Below, one piece after another: positions 1 to 9,582 of a stretch of 64,000 bases of DNA. Numbering within the stretch: the first letter of the stretch is position 1; every line of letters starts with the position of its first letter. A program made the translations under genes and the position numbers. Source of the DNA: Chitinophaga eiseniae (lineage in GTDB: Bacteria > Bacteroidota > Bacteroidia > Chitinophagales > Chitinophagaceae); assembly GCF_900167135.1 (NCBI RefSeq), contig NZ_FUWZ01000004.1, positions 310,001 to 374,000 on the forward strand. Direction: 5' to 3'. The notes under the pieces are model-generated. The model was not told the origin of the DNA, ran no database searches, and saw only the letters and a program-made list of their open reading frames with translations.

Positions 1-3000
1 GAACGGCTGATCGACGGCTTGTATAATAATGAGCCGGTATCATTGGGTAAAAAGAGCAGTTCCTACCGCCAATGGTATGACGCACTGGTGAAATACAGCC
101 AGACCGACCGGCTGTTGAAACAAGCGGACTACTGGTCCGGCATGGTGCAGCAATACCGGCCGTTGCCGGTGGACAAAGCTTTTGACGGCGTGCTGCGTAT
201 AAAAGATATGGAGCACTACCAGGTGAAGCTGACACCGCTCGTTACGCAGCAGCTGTTACACGAAGTACCTGCTGCCTACCGCACGGAGATAAACGACGTG
301 TTGCTGAGTGCTTTAGCCCTTGCCCTGAACAGCTGGGCCGGCGGCGCCGTACTCATCGGCCTGGAAGGGCATGGCAGGGAAGATATCGACAGAAGTGTGA
401 ACGTAGGCGATACCGTAGGTTGGTTTACCAGCCTGTACCCGGTATTGTTACCCGGTCACACGACAGGCGACGCCGGGATGTTATTACGCAACATGAAAGA
501 ACAGCTGCGCCAGATTCCGGACAAAGGAATTGGTTTTGGCATATTGAAATACCTCAACAAGCTGGCGGGGCTGCAGGGCGGTGATCCCTGGGATATCACC
601 TTTAACTACCTCGGGCAGTTTGACGCCGTGACCAGCGGCGGCAGATGGTTCTCCGTTACCGACGAACCTGCCGGCGCGGAAACAGGCGATGATTACACCG
701 TGCGCCGTAAGATTGCGGTGAACAGTATGGTGACCGGCGGCGAGCTGGTGCTGGACTGGAGTTTTAGCAGTCAACACTACAACAGCAATACTATTACTAC
801 GCTGGCGCAGCAATATATTGCACAACTGGAAATAATCATCGGACATGCTGTAGCGCAGGCAGCACAACAGCCGCTGCTGACGCCGTCAGACTACGGTTTG
901 GGCGGCCTGGTGAGCAATACGGAGCTGGACCGCTTCCTGGACATGCCGATGGCCGGCGGCGCTAAACGCCGTGAGGAAATTACGGCGATGTACCGGCTGA
1001 GCGGCCTGCAGGAAGGGATGTTGTTCCATGGGTTGTACGATAACGCGGTGGACGCCTATACGGAGCAGTTTACCTACTTGCTGCATCAGACAGACATCAA
1101 CGCATTCATAGAGACCTGGGAGTACCTGCTGCAAAGACATACTATTTTACGCAGCGCCTTCTATCATGATGCTTTCCATGTGCCGGTACAATGTGTGTAC
1201 CGTTATGTGCAGCTGCCGGTGACGCAGCTGGACTATCGTCATCTGGATGCGGCAGCCCAGGAAGCAGCATGGACGGCCCACGAGGCGGAAGTGTTGCAGC
1301 AGCCTTTCGATTTTACAGCGCCGCCGCTGATGAAGATGAGCCTGATACGTTTGCAGGACGACACCTGGCGCATGGTATGGACCTACCATCACCTGTTGCT
1401 CGATGGCTGGTCAATGCCCGTGTTGCTGGAAGAACTGCTGCGGACATACGAGGCGCTGGCATCCGGAAAACAACCGGAAGAAGCGGCCACAGATCACTAC
1501 GAGGAATATATCCGCTATCTTGACCGCCGAGATAAAGACGAAGAAAGTGCCTACTGGCGCGGATATCTCGCTGACGTCAGCAATAGCACTTTGTTGCCTT
1601 TCATCAGCAGTACAGACAGGACAAAGGCTGAAGGGCGCTATAAAACGACGCCGGTAGTGCTGGATGCTACCCAGACAAGACTTATTACCGCGTATGCACA
1701 GCAACAGCGCCTTACGGTCAATACCCTGATGCAGGGCGTGTGGGGGTACCTGTTATATCGTTATACCGGTAACCAGCACGTCGCTTATGGCGCTATCGTA
1801 TCCGGCCGCCCGGATGATATGCCGGGTATCGAAAGAAAGGTGGGCATGTACATCAACACCCTGCCGGTGCATATCGCCGTGACGCCAGAACAGCCGGTCA
1901 CCGACTGGCTGCGCGATATACAGGCGGCACAGGTACATAGCCGCAAGCACCAATACACCCCGCTGCGCGATAGTCAACGTTACACCGGCGTTACGGGAGA
2001 CCTGTTTGATACGCTGATGGTATACGAGAATTATCCCGTAGACGAAGAGACGCTCTCTTATCCGTGGAAACTGCAGATAGAACAACTGCACGTAGAAGAA
2101 CATACGAACTACCCATTGAGCATTACGATCGGGGTGGGACAGGAGATCACTATCCTGTTGCAGCACAATACCGCCCTGTTGTCTCCTGTTTATATCACAC
2201 AGATCAGTGAGCACTTTAAACAGGTGCTGGAATATATTGTCCGGAACCCGGCCGCAAAAACTGCCGACATCGTGCTGTTGAATAACGAAGAGCAGGACCG
2301 GATAGCCGTTACGTTTAACAAGGCGGCCCAACCGCAAACAACGACGGGCAAATCTGCTATCGACCTGTTTAAAGAGCGGGTGGCGCTGGCGCCGCAGCAG
2401 ACGGCTGTTGTGTTTGAGACGCAGGGCCTCACCTACCAGGAACTGGACAAACGCTCCGATCAGCTGGCACTGTACCTTGTCAGCAAAGGCGTACAGAAAG
2501 AGACGCTGGTACCTGTTTGCGTGGAACGCTCCCTGGAGATGGTCATTGCCATACTGGCCATCCTGAAAGCAGGTGGCGGCTATCTCCCGATAGACCCCTC
2601 TTATCCTGCGGGACGTATCAGCTACCTGCTGGAAGACAGCCGCGCTACCATGATGATCAGCAGTGCGGAGGTAGCAGGCCGTCTGGACATACCCGCTCAT
2701 ATCCATGTCATTAAAACGGACGAAGACCAGGCAGCGATTGCAGGCCAGCCCGGTATCAGCCTCAGCACCATGCCGGCACCGGACGATCTCGCCTATGTGA
2801 TCTATACCTCCGGCAGTACCGGTCAGCCGAAAGGCGTAATGATCGAACATAAAGGCCTGGTCAACCTGGCGCTGAACATGGAAACGGTGCTGTCATTAAG
2901 ACCTGGCATCCGGGTACTGCAGTTCTCCGCTTTCGGTTTCGACGCCTCCTGCTTCGAGATCTTCAGCACGCTGCTGAGCGGTGGCTGCCTGGTGATCCCG

Positions 3001-6000
3001 CACAAAGAAGACCTGCTGTCGGCTGACAGATTTGGGGAGATGGTGCGTCAACATGCCGTGGAGCTGCTGTTGCTGCCTCCGTCTTACCAGCACACTATCC
3101 GTGAGGAGCTGGGTACCATCAAAACAATAATATCCGGTGGCGAAGCGCTGAACCGCGAAGACACCAGGTATTTCCAATCCAAAGGTATCCGCGTGTTTAA
3201 CGCATATGGCCCTACGGAAAACAGCGTCATTACCACGATCACGGACAGCCCGTTGCAGGGTGACACCGTGGTGATCGGCAAACCGCTGGCCAACGGGCAG
3301 GTATATATCCTGGACGCGCAGGGCGAACTTTGCCCCGTAGGCGTAGCCGGCGAAATCTGCGCTGGCGGCGTTGGTGTGGCGCGCGGTTACCTGTATCGCC
3401 CGGCACTCACGACAGAGAAATTTATCCCCGATCATTTCAGCGAACAGCCGGGCGCCCGCCTGTACCGCACCGGTGACCTCGGTCGCTGGCTGCCGGACGG
3501 CAATATCGAATACCTGGGCAGGATCGACGACCAGGTGAAGATCCGTGGTTATCGTATAGAGCCGGGTGAAATTGAAAATGCCCTGCTGCAAAGCGGCTTC
3601 GTCAGCCAGGCCGTAGTACTGGTGAAAACGGACGATAACGGCCATAAACGTTTAGTCGCCTATGTGGTACCACAGGGCGCCTTCGACAAGGAACCGCTGT
3701 TAACTTCGCTGAAAGACAAGCTGCCGCCTTATATGGTGCCTTCCTTACTGGTGCCATTGGAAAAAATACCGGTCACCGCCAACGGAAAGGTAGACAAGGC
3801 CGCATTGCCTGAACCTTATACAACGGCCACCCATACCCGCGCCGTTTTAAATGGCGAAGTGGAACAGACGCTGGCCGTTATCTGGGAAGAATTGCTGGGT
3901 GTGAAGAACATCGGCAGAAATGATAACTTCTTTGAACTGGGCGGCGATTCCATTATCACCATCCAGGTGGTAGGCAGGGCTAAACGTTTTGGTTATGACC
4001 TGAAACCGAAAGACCTGTTCGTGCACCAGACCATCGCAGGACTGGCCGCGTCGCTGGCCTCCGGCAAGGAGAAAGCCGTTCGCGGAGAACAGGGCATACT
4101 CACCGGCAACAGCGGCCTAACGCCTATCCAGCAGTGGTACCTCGAAGAAGAAACCATCGCGAAACACTTTATTCAACAGTTGTTTGTCGGTATAGATAAA
4201 CAAATCAGCGATACCGTATTAAACACTGCCGTACAACAATTGCTGCTTCGCCATGACAGCCTTCGATTTACGTATACCCGTAAAGGTGGGCAATGGCAAC
4301 AGCACTACGGCAGCTACGCCGGCGCGCTGGACGTGGTGGACCTGCGGGAGGTGGCGACCAAAGATTACGCCGCTGTTCTGGCGGCCCACTGCGACCGCTA
4401 CCAGGCTTCTTTGAAACCCGAAGAAGGTATCCTGTTGCGCGCCGTATTGTTTTTAACACCTGTATCGGAAGCCGCCAACCGCCTGCTGATCATCGGTCAC
4501 CACCTGGCGGTGGATGGCGTGTCCTGGCAGATTATGCAGGACGACCTGGAGCTCCTGCTGGACCAGCTGCAAAATAATGAACCGGTAACGCCGGCGTTGA
4601 AGACCAGCTCCTACCGGGAATGGCATCAGGCGCTGGTAGCATACGGTCAGCGTAAACAGCTGTTGCAGCAGCGCGACTACTGGCTGGACATCGCGCAGCA
4701 ATACCAGCCGCTGAAGGTGGACAAAACTTACCATGGCGAGTTGACCGGCAATGATATGGCCACGCATGAAATGCACCTGGACGCCGCCCTGACGCAGCTC
4801 CTGCTGCAGGAGGCACCGAAGGCCTATCATACCGAAATCAACGATGTGCTGCTGGCCGCCCTGTCGGCCGCGTTGTATGCCTGGAACGGCGCCGGCGTGG
4901 TAGTCGGCCTGGAAGGCCACGGCCGTGAGGACATCGCCGCCAGCATCGATATCAGTAATACGGTGGGATGGTTTACCAGCCTGTATCCCGTAGGACTCAA
5001 CAACAGTGTTCATACAACACCGGGCGCTTTACTGAAAGCAGTCAAAGAACAACTGAGACAGCTGCCCGATAAAGGCATCGGCTACGGCGTGCTAAAATAT
5101 ATCAATAAGGAAGAAGCCTTACAAGGCAAAGATCCATGGGATATTACGTTTAACTACCTCGGACAGGTGGATGCTGCCAGGAGAAACAGCAAATGGTTCA
5201 GCACTGTGCCTGAAGCTGCAGGAACGGGCAGCACCACGGATGTGAAAATCCGCCATAAGATCGCTGTCAACGGCGCGGTGGAAAACGGAGAGCTGATCCT
5301 TTACTGGAGCTACAGCACCCATCATTATAACAGCAGCACCATACAGGAGCTGGTGAACAACTACCAGGCGCAGTTGCAGCAGCTGATTCATCATGCGGTG
5401 GCCCAGGCGGCAGTACAACCGGTATTCACTCCGTCGGACTACGGTTTGGGTAGCCTGGTGACCAACGCAGAGCTGGACCAGTTCCTCGATGCCCCGCACA
5501 CCGGCGGCGGTACCCGCAGAGATCATATCACCGGTCTGTACAGGTTGAGCAGCCTGCAGGAAGGCATGTTGTTCCATGGCCTGTACAATGGCAATAACGG
5601 CGTATATATCCAGCAACTTTGCTGCACGCTGGACGCACCGGACATCCCGGTATTAAAAGAAAGCTGGCGGCAGCTGTTACAGCACCACACTGTGCTGCGC
5701 AGCAGCTTCTTCGCCAACGTGTTCCGCATTCCGGTGCAGGGCGTGCAGGCGCAGGTGGTCATCCCGTTCGACGAGCCGGACTACCGGCACATGAACGCGG
5801 CTGCACAGGAAGAAGCATGGACAGCCTATGAGGCGGCCGACCTGGTGAAAGGCTTCGACTTTACCACACCGCCACTGATGCGTATTGCCCTGATCCGGCT
5901 GACCGATGAACAATACCGTATGGTATGGACGTTCCATCACCTCCTGCTGGATGGCTGGTCAGGCTCCGTGCTGGTAGAAGAGTTACTGCAAACGTACGAT

Positions 6001-9000
6001 CTGCTGCTGGCCGGCAAAAATGCGCCGGCGCCGGCAGAAGAGAAATACGAAGATTATATCCGTTACCTGGAGCGCCGTGACCAGGAAGAAGAGGTGCTGT
6101 ACTGGAAAGAATACCTGGCGTCTGCAGGCAGCGGCACCCTGTTGCCGTTTATCAGCGCCACCGCCGAACGTACCAAGGGCAAGGGCGTGTATGAAGTACA
6201 GGAGATGCAGTTGACCGGCGTTAAAGCGAAGCAGCTGCTGGCTTACGCGCAGCAGCACCGCATCACCGTCAATACTGTGGTACAGGCCGTGTGGGCTTAC
6301 CTGTTATACCGCTATACCGGCCAGCAGCAGGTAACTTATGGGGTGACAGTATCCGGCCGTCCGGACGACCTGCCGGGCGTAGAGAAAAGAGTGGGGATGT
6401 ATATCAATACCCTGCCTTTCCATACAGTCGTCGACAGGGAACAGGGTATTGCCCCGTGGCTGCAGCAGATACAGCAGCAGCAGGTGCAGAGCCGTGAACA
6501 CCAGTACACCTCGCTCAATGATATACAGCGCTGGCTGGAAATACCGGGAGATCTGTTTGACAACTTCCTCGTATTCGAAAACTACCCGGTCAGCGATCTG
6601 TTGAATACCCACCAGTGGCAGCTACAGATGGATAATATTGAGATGCGCGACCATGCCAACTATCCGTTGGGCATTGCGGCCGTAGTGGGTGAGTCGGTAG
6701 CGGTGCGGTTTAAATACAATACCGCCTTGCTGGACCGAGCCTATGTGACGGCGCTCCGTGGTCACTTCCGGCAGGTACTGGAATTTATGGTAGACCATCC
6801 GGCCGCTAAAACAGGCGATATTATCCTGATGAATAAACAGGAAGAGGAACATATAGCCGTTGACTTTAACACTGTCCCCGTGGCGTATAACGGTGCCGGC
6901 AAAACGATCATAGACCTGTTCAGGGAGAGGGTGGCTGCAGCACCGGAAAGTATAGCCCTGCTGTTTGAAGAGCAGGCGCTGACCTACCAGGAGCTGGACA
7001 TCCGCGCCAACCAGCTGGCCCATTACCTCGCCGGTAAGGGCGTGCAGCCGGAAACACTGGTGCCCGTCTGCCTCGAACGCTCCCCGGAAATGATCGTTGC
7101 GATACTGGGCATCCTGAAAGCAGGCGGCGCGTATCTGCCGATTGACCCGTCTTACCCGGCAGCCAGGATCACCTACCTGCTGGAAGACAGCCGTGCCACG
7201 ATGCTGATCACCAGCCTTGCGCTGGCAGGGGAACTGGACATTCCTTCATCCATAAATATTATCAGAACAGATGCAGACCGCAGGAACATCAGCAGCCAGC
7301 CAACAACGGCGCCGGCTGTAGCCCCTGCACCGCATCACCTCGCATACGTTATCTATACATCCGGCAGTACAGGCAACCCCAAGGGCGTAATGATTGAACA
7401 CAAAAGTGTCGTAAATCTGGCGTTAAGTCAGGCCGCATCCCTGAGATTAATACCTGGTATGAGAACCTTACAGTTTGCAGCTTTCGGCTTTGATGCATCC
7501 TGTTACGAAATTTTCAATACCCTGTTAAGCGGTGGTAGCCTTGTACTCCCCCGGAAAGAAGACCTGCTGGCCGCCGACAAATTCGGCGATATGGTGCGGA
7601 AACAACAGGTGGAACTGGTGGTATTGCCCCCGTCTTACCAGCACACCATCCGTGAAGAGCTGGGTACGATCAGGACCATCGTTTCGGCGGGAGAGCCGCT
7701 GAACCGGGAAGATGCCAAATACTTCCAGTCCAAAGGCATCCGGGTCATTAACGCTTACGGGCCTACGGAGAATACGGTTTGTACCAGCCTCACCGACGAC
7801 CCGCTCCGCGGCGACACCATCGTGATCGGTGAGCCCGTCGGCGGAGTACAAGTGTACATACTGGACCAGTACAGCGCGTTGTGCCCGGTAGGTATCACCG
7901 GTGAAATATGTGCCGGCGGCGAAGGGGTGGCGCGTGGCTACCTGTACCGCCCGGAGCTGACAGCGGACAAATTCATCCCGGATACTTTCTCCCGAAAAGA
8001 GAACGCCCGCCTGTACCGCACTGGTGACCTCGGCCGCTGGTTGCCCGACGGTAGCATAGAATACCTCGGAAGGATAGACGACCAGGTGAAAATACGTGGC
8101 TACCGCATAGAGCTGGGTGAAATCGAAAACGCCCTGGAGCAATTTGAAGGCGTCAGCCAGGCGGTGGTAGTGGCCAAAGGCGCCACCGACAACAGAACGC
8201 TGGTAGCCTATATCTTACCGGACGGAACGTTCGACAGGCAGGCGCTCAGCGCTTACCTCGAAGCGAAGCTGCCGGATTATATGGTGCCCTCCCTGTTTAT
8301 AAAGATTGACAGGATACCGGTAACGCCTAATGGTAAAGTGGACCGCAAAGCATTGCCCGATCCGGACGCCGGCGCGCTGTCTGAAAATGCTTATGTAGCG
8401 CCGCGTAACGAGACAGAAGAAATACTGGCAGAGATCTGGCAGCAACTGCTGGAAGTGGAGCAGGTGGGTATCCATGACGACTTCTTCGCCCTCGGCGGTC
8501 ACTCGTTGCTGTCTATCCGGCTGATCGCTGCTATCCGCAGGAAACTGGGCAAAGAAATAGCCCTCAGCAATATCTTCGACGCACCTACGATCGCTGCGCT
8601 GGCCGCCAGCCTGACAGCGCCGGATGCGGAAGAAGAGACAGCCGCTGCTGCCGGAGAACATCATATCATCCCCTTAAACAAAAGCAACAGCCGGACAACG
8701 GTATTTATCATTCCTGGTCAGGACGGCCTGAGTGATGGCTACGATGAACTGGCCAAAGCGCTCACCGCTACCGCAGCAGTATACGGCATCCAGATGCCGG
8801 GTGTGCTGGAAGGAGAACGGCCGCTCTATACCATCGCAGCGATCGCCGCGCAAAATATCCGCTGGATAAAAGCGCTGCAGCCGCATGGCCCTTACCGTTT
8901 CATCGCTCACTCCTTCGGTGCGTATGTGCTGTATGAAATGGTCCGCCAGCTGGAAGCCGCCGGGGAAACAGTGGCCTTTGCAGCTATCCTCGATGCAGAC

Positions 9001-9495
9001 GCCCACCCGGGGCATATAGATGTGCTCAGGGACGGCGCTACCAGTTACCAGGATATCTTCTTCGAATCGGTAGTGGAAGTACTGACGGAGAATAATATCA
9101 TCGCCAACACACCGCCGGCATGGGTGACGGACCTGCAGCCACTGGTGCAACCGCTGGAGATGAAAGCCGTTGTGCCATTTATTTCAAACTATCTCAAAGG
9201 AAAGATCAATGATGATAAGCTGGCCCATGTGGATTTCATTATGCGGTTGACGGACATCAAGGTGAGCAACATCGAGGTGCTGAACAGCTACCAGGTGGAA
9301 GGAAAGACCAATGCCGTCCTGCATATTGTGAAAGCCGCCGGCGCCCAATGGAAGGGTAAACCGGAAAGCCTGGGATGGGATGCGCACGCAAAGGTAACCG
9401 TCCGTACGGTGGACGGAGATCACTTCTCTATGTTAAAACAGGAGCATGTTGGTCCGCTGGCGCAATACCTCAGCGAACAGTTATCAGCACAATAG
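1..9495 (+). CDS. Nonribosomal peptide synthetase, terminal modules (5' partial)
   Basis: The reading frame is open from base 1, so the gene begins upstream; the TTG at 19 lies inside a domain and is not a start. Domain order is partial E, C-A-T-E, C-A-T-TE. The first epimerization domain (to about 890) shows TEINDVLL, EGHGRE, VGWFTSLYP and FNYLGQFD. Condensation domains carry HHLLLDGWS at 1387 and 5935. Adenylation domains carry YTSGSTG at 2803 and 7354 and NGKVDK near 3781. Carrier-protein serines are at 3949 (GGDS) and 8503 (GGHS). A second E domain has HHLAVDGVS at 4498. The C-terminal thioesterase has AHSFG with Ser at 8911 and a GDHFSML histidine at 9421. The first Gly of the usual GxSxG is Ala here. 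The enzyme should add two residues, epimerize the first, and release the product by hydrolysis or cyclization. Both C domains follow E domains, so D-to-L condensation is expected. The product is unknown. Confidence 0.97.
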   Translation, partial: ERLIDGLYNNEPVSLGKKSSSYRQWYDALVKYSQTDRLLKQADYWSGMVQQYRPLPVDKAFDGVLRIKDMEHYQVKLTPLVTQQLLHEVPAAYRTEINDVLLSALALALNSWAGGAVLIGLEGHGREDIDRSVNVGDTVGWFTSLYPVLLPGHTTGDAGMLLRNMKEQLRQIPDKGIGFGILKYLNKLAGLQGGDPWDITFNYLGQFDAVTSGGRWFSVTDEPAGAETGDDYTVRRKIAVNSMVTGGELVLDWSFSSQHYNSNTITTLAQQYIAQLEIIIGHAVAQAAQQPLLTPSDYGLGGLVSNTELDRFLDMPMAGGAKRREEITAMYRLSGLQEGMLFHGLYDNAVDAYTEQFTYLLHQTDINAFIETWEYLLQRHTILRSAFYHDAFHVPVQCVYRYVQLPVTQLDYRHLDAAAQEAAWTAHEAEVLQQPFDFTAPPLMKMSLIRLQDDTWRMVWTYHHLLLDGWSMPVLLEELLRTYEALASGKQPEEAATDHYEEYIRYLDRRDKDEESAYWRGYLADVSNSTLLPFISSTDRTKAEGRYKTTPVVLDATQTRLITAYAQQQRLTVNTLMQGVWGYLLYRYTGNQHVAYGAIVSGRPDDMPGIERKVGMYINTLPVHIAVTPEQPVTDWLRDIQAAQVHSRKHQYTPLRDSQRYTGVTGDLFDTLMVYENYPVDEETLSYPWKLQIEQLHVEEHTNYPLSITIGVGQEITILLQHNTALLSPVYITQISEHFKQVLEYIVRNPAAKTADIVLLNNEEQDRIAVTFNKAAQPQTTTGKSAIDLFKERVALAPQQTAVVFETQGLTYQELDKRSDQLALYLVSKGVQKETLVPVCVERSLEMVIAILAILKAGGGYLPIDPSYPAGRISYLLEDSRATMMISSAEVAGRLDIPAHIHVIKTDEDQAAIAGQPGISLSTMPAPDDLAYVIYTSGSTGQPKGVMIEHKGLVNLALNMETVLSLRPGIRVLQFSAFGFDASCFEIFSTLLSGGCLVIPHKEDLLSADRFGEMVRQHAVELLLLPPSYQHTIREELGTIKTIISGGEALNREDTRYFQSKGIRVFNAYGPTENSVITTITDSPLQGDTVVIGKPLANGQVYILDAQGELCPVGVAGEICAGGVGVARGYLYRPALTTEKFIPDHFSEQPGARLYRTGDLGRWLPDGNIEYLGRIDDQVKIRGYRIEPGEIENALLQSGFVSQAVVLVKTDDNGHKRLVAYVVPQGAFDKEPLLTSLKDKLPPYMVPSLLVPLEKIPVTANGKVDKAALPEPYTTATHTRAVLNGEVEQTLAVIWEELLGVKNIGRNDNFFELGGDSIITIQVVGRAKRFGYDLKPKDLFVHQTIAGLAASLASGKEKAVRGEQGILTGNSGLTPIQQWYLEEETIAKHFIQQLFVGIDKQISDTVLNTAVQQLLLRHDSLRFTYTRKGGQWQQHYGSYAGALDVVDLREVATKDYAAVLAAHCDRYQASLKPEEGILLRAVLFLTPVSEAANRLLIIGHHLAVDGVSWQIMQDDLELLLDQLQNNEPVTPALKTSSYREWHQALVAYGQRKQLLQQRDYWLDIAQQYQPLKVDKTYHGELTGNDMATHEMHLDAALTQLLLQEAPKAYHTEINDVLLAALSAALYAWNGAGVVVGLEGHGREDIAASIDISNTVGWFTSLYPVGLNNSVHTTPGALLKAVKEQLRQLPDKGIGYGVLKYINKEEALQGKDPWDITFNYLGQVDAARRNSKWFSTVPEAAGTGSTTDVKIRHKIAVNGAVENGELILYWSYSTHHYNSSTIQELVNNYQAQLQQLIHHAVAQAAVQPVFTPSDYGLGSLVTNAELDQFLDAPHTGGGTRRDHITGLYRLSSLQEGMLFHGLYNGNNGVYIQQLCCTLDAPDIPVLKESWRQLLQHHTVLRSSFFANVFRIPVQGVQAQVVIPFDEPDYRHMNAAAQEEAWTAYEAADLVKGFDFTTPPLMRIALIRLTDEQYRMVWTFHHLLLDGWSGSVLVEELLQTYDLLLAGKNAPAPAEEKYEDYIRYLERRDQEEEVLYWKEYLASAGSGTLLPFISATAERTKGKGVYEVQEMQLTGVKAKQLLAYAQQHRITVNTVVQAVWAYLLYRYTGQQQVTYGVTVSGRPDDLPGVEKRVGMYINTLPFHTVVDREQGIAPWLQQIQQQQVQSREHQYTSLNDIQRWLEIPGDLFDNFLVFENYPVSDLLNTHQWQLQMDNIEMRDHANYPLGIAAVVGESVAVRFKYNTALLDRAYVTALRGHFRQVLEFMVDHPAAKTGDIILMNKQEEEHIAVDFNTVPVAYNGAGKTIIDLFRERVAAAPESIALLFEEQALTYQELDIRANQLAHYLAGKGVQPETLVPVCLERSPEMIVAILGILKAGGAYLPIDPSYPAARITYLLEDSRATMLITSLALAGELDIPSSINIIRTDADRRNISSQPTTAPAVAPAPHHLAYVIYTSGSTGNPKGVMIEHKSVVNLALSQAASLRLIPGMRTLQFAAFGFDASCYEIFNTLLSGGSLVLPRKEDLLAADKFGDMVRKQQVELVVLPPSYQHTIREELGTIRTIVSAGEPLNREDAKYFQSKGIRVINAYGPTENTVCTSLTDDPLRGDTIVIGEPVGGVQVYILDQYSALCPVGITGEICAGGEGVARGYLYRPELTADKFIPDTFSRKENARLYRTGDLGRWLPDGSIEYLGRIDDQVKIRGYRIELGEIENALEQFEGVSQAVVVAKGATDNRTLVAYILPDGTFDRQALSAYLEAKLPDYMVPSLFIKIDRIPVTPNGKVDRKALPDPDAGALSENAYVAPRNETEEILAEIWQQLLEVEQVGIHDDFFALGGHSLLSIRLIAAIRRKLGKEIALSNIFDAPTIAALAASLTAPDAEEETAAAAGEHHIIPLNKSNSRTTVFIIPGQDGLSDGYDELAKALTATAAVYGIQMPGVLEGERPLYTIAAIAAQNIRWIKALQPHGPYRFIAHSFGAYVLYEMVRQLEAAGETVAFAAILDADAHPGHIDVLRDGATSYQDIFFESVVEVLTENNIIANTPPAWVTDLQPLVQPLEMKAVVPFISNYLKGKINDDKLAHVDFIMRLTDIKVSNIEVLNSYQVEGKTNAVLHIVKAAGAQWKGKPESLGWDAHAKVTVRTVDGDHFSMLKQEHVGPLAQYLSEQLSAQ

Positions 9496-9504
9496 GCGGA
9501 ACAC

Positions 9505-9542
9505 GCTGCTCCGGGCCCCGGGCCCGGAGCAGCATTCCTTTT
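9505..9542 (+). terminator. Strong intrinsic terminator after the NRPS gene
   Basis: A perfect 13-bp GC-rich stem (GCTGCTCCGGGCC, 9505-9517, with its complement at 9521-9533) has a 3-base loop and is followed by ATTCCTTTT. It lies ten bases past the synthetase stop and 40 bases before the exporter start. The exporter may therefore depend on partial read-through or its own promoter. Confidence 0.8.
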
Positions 9543-9582
9543 GATATTTATTCATCCAATCATTTTTAGAATCCTGGATCGT

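Noticed and set aside
19..21. TTG as a start codon for the NRPS
   Set aside because: The frame is open to base 1 and the codon lies within an epimerization domain.
484..9423. Minus-strand frames inside the NRPS gene, one of 365 codons
   Set aside because: They lie opposite strongly conserved synthetase domains and show no domain or start signal of their own.
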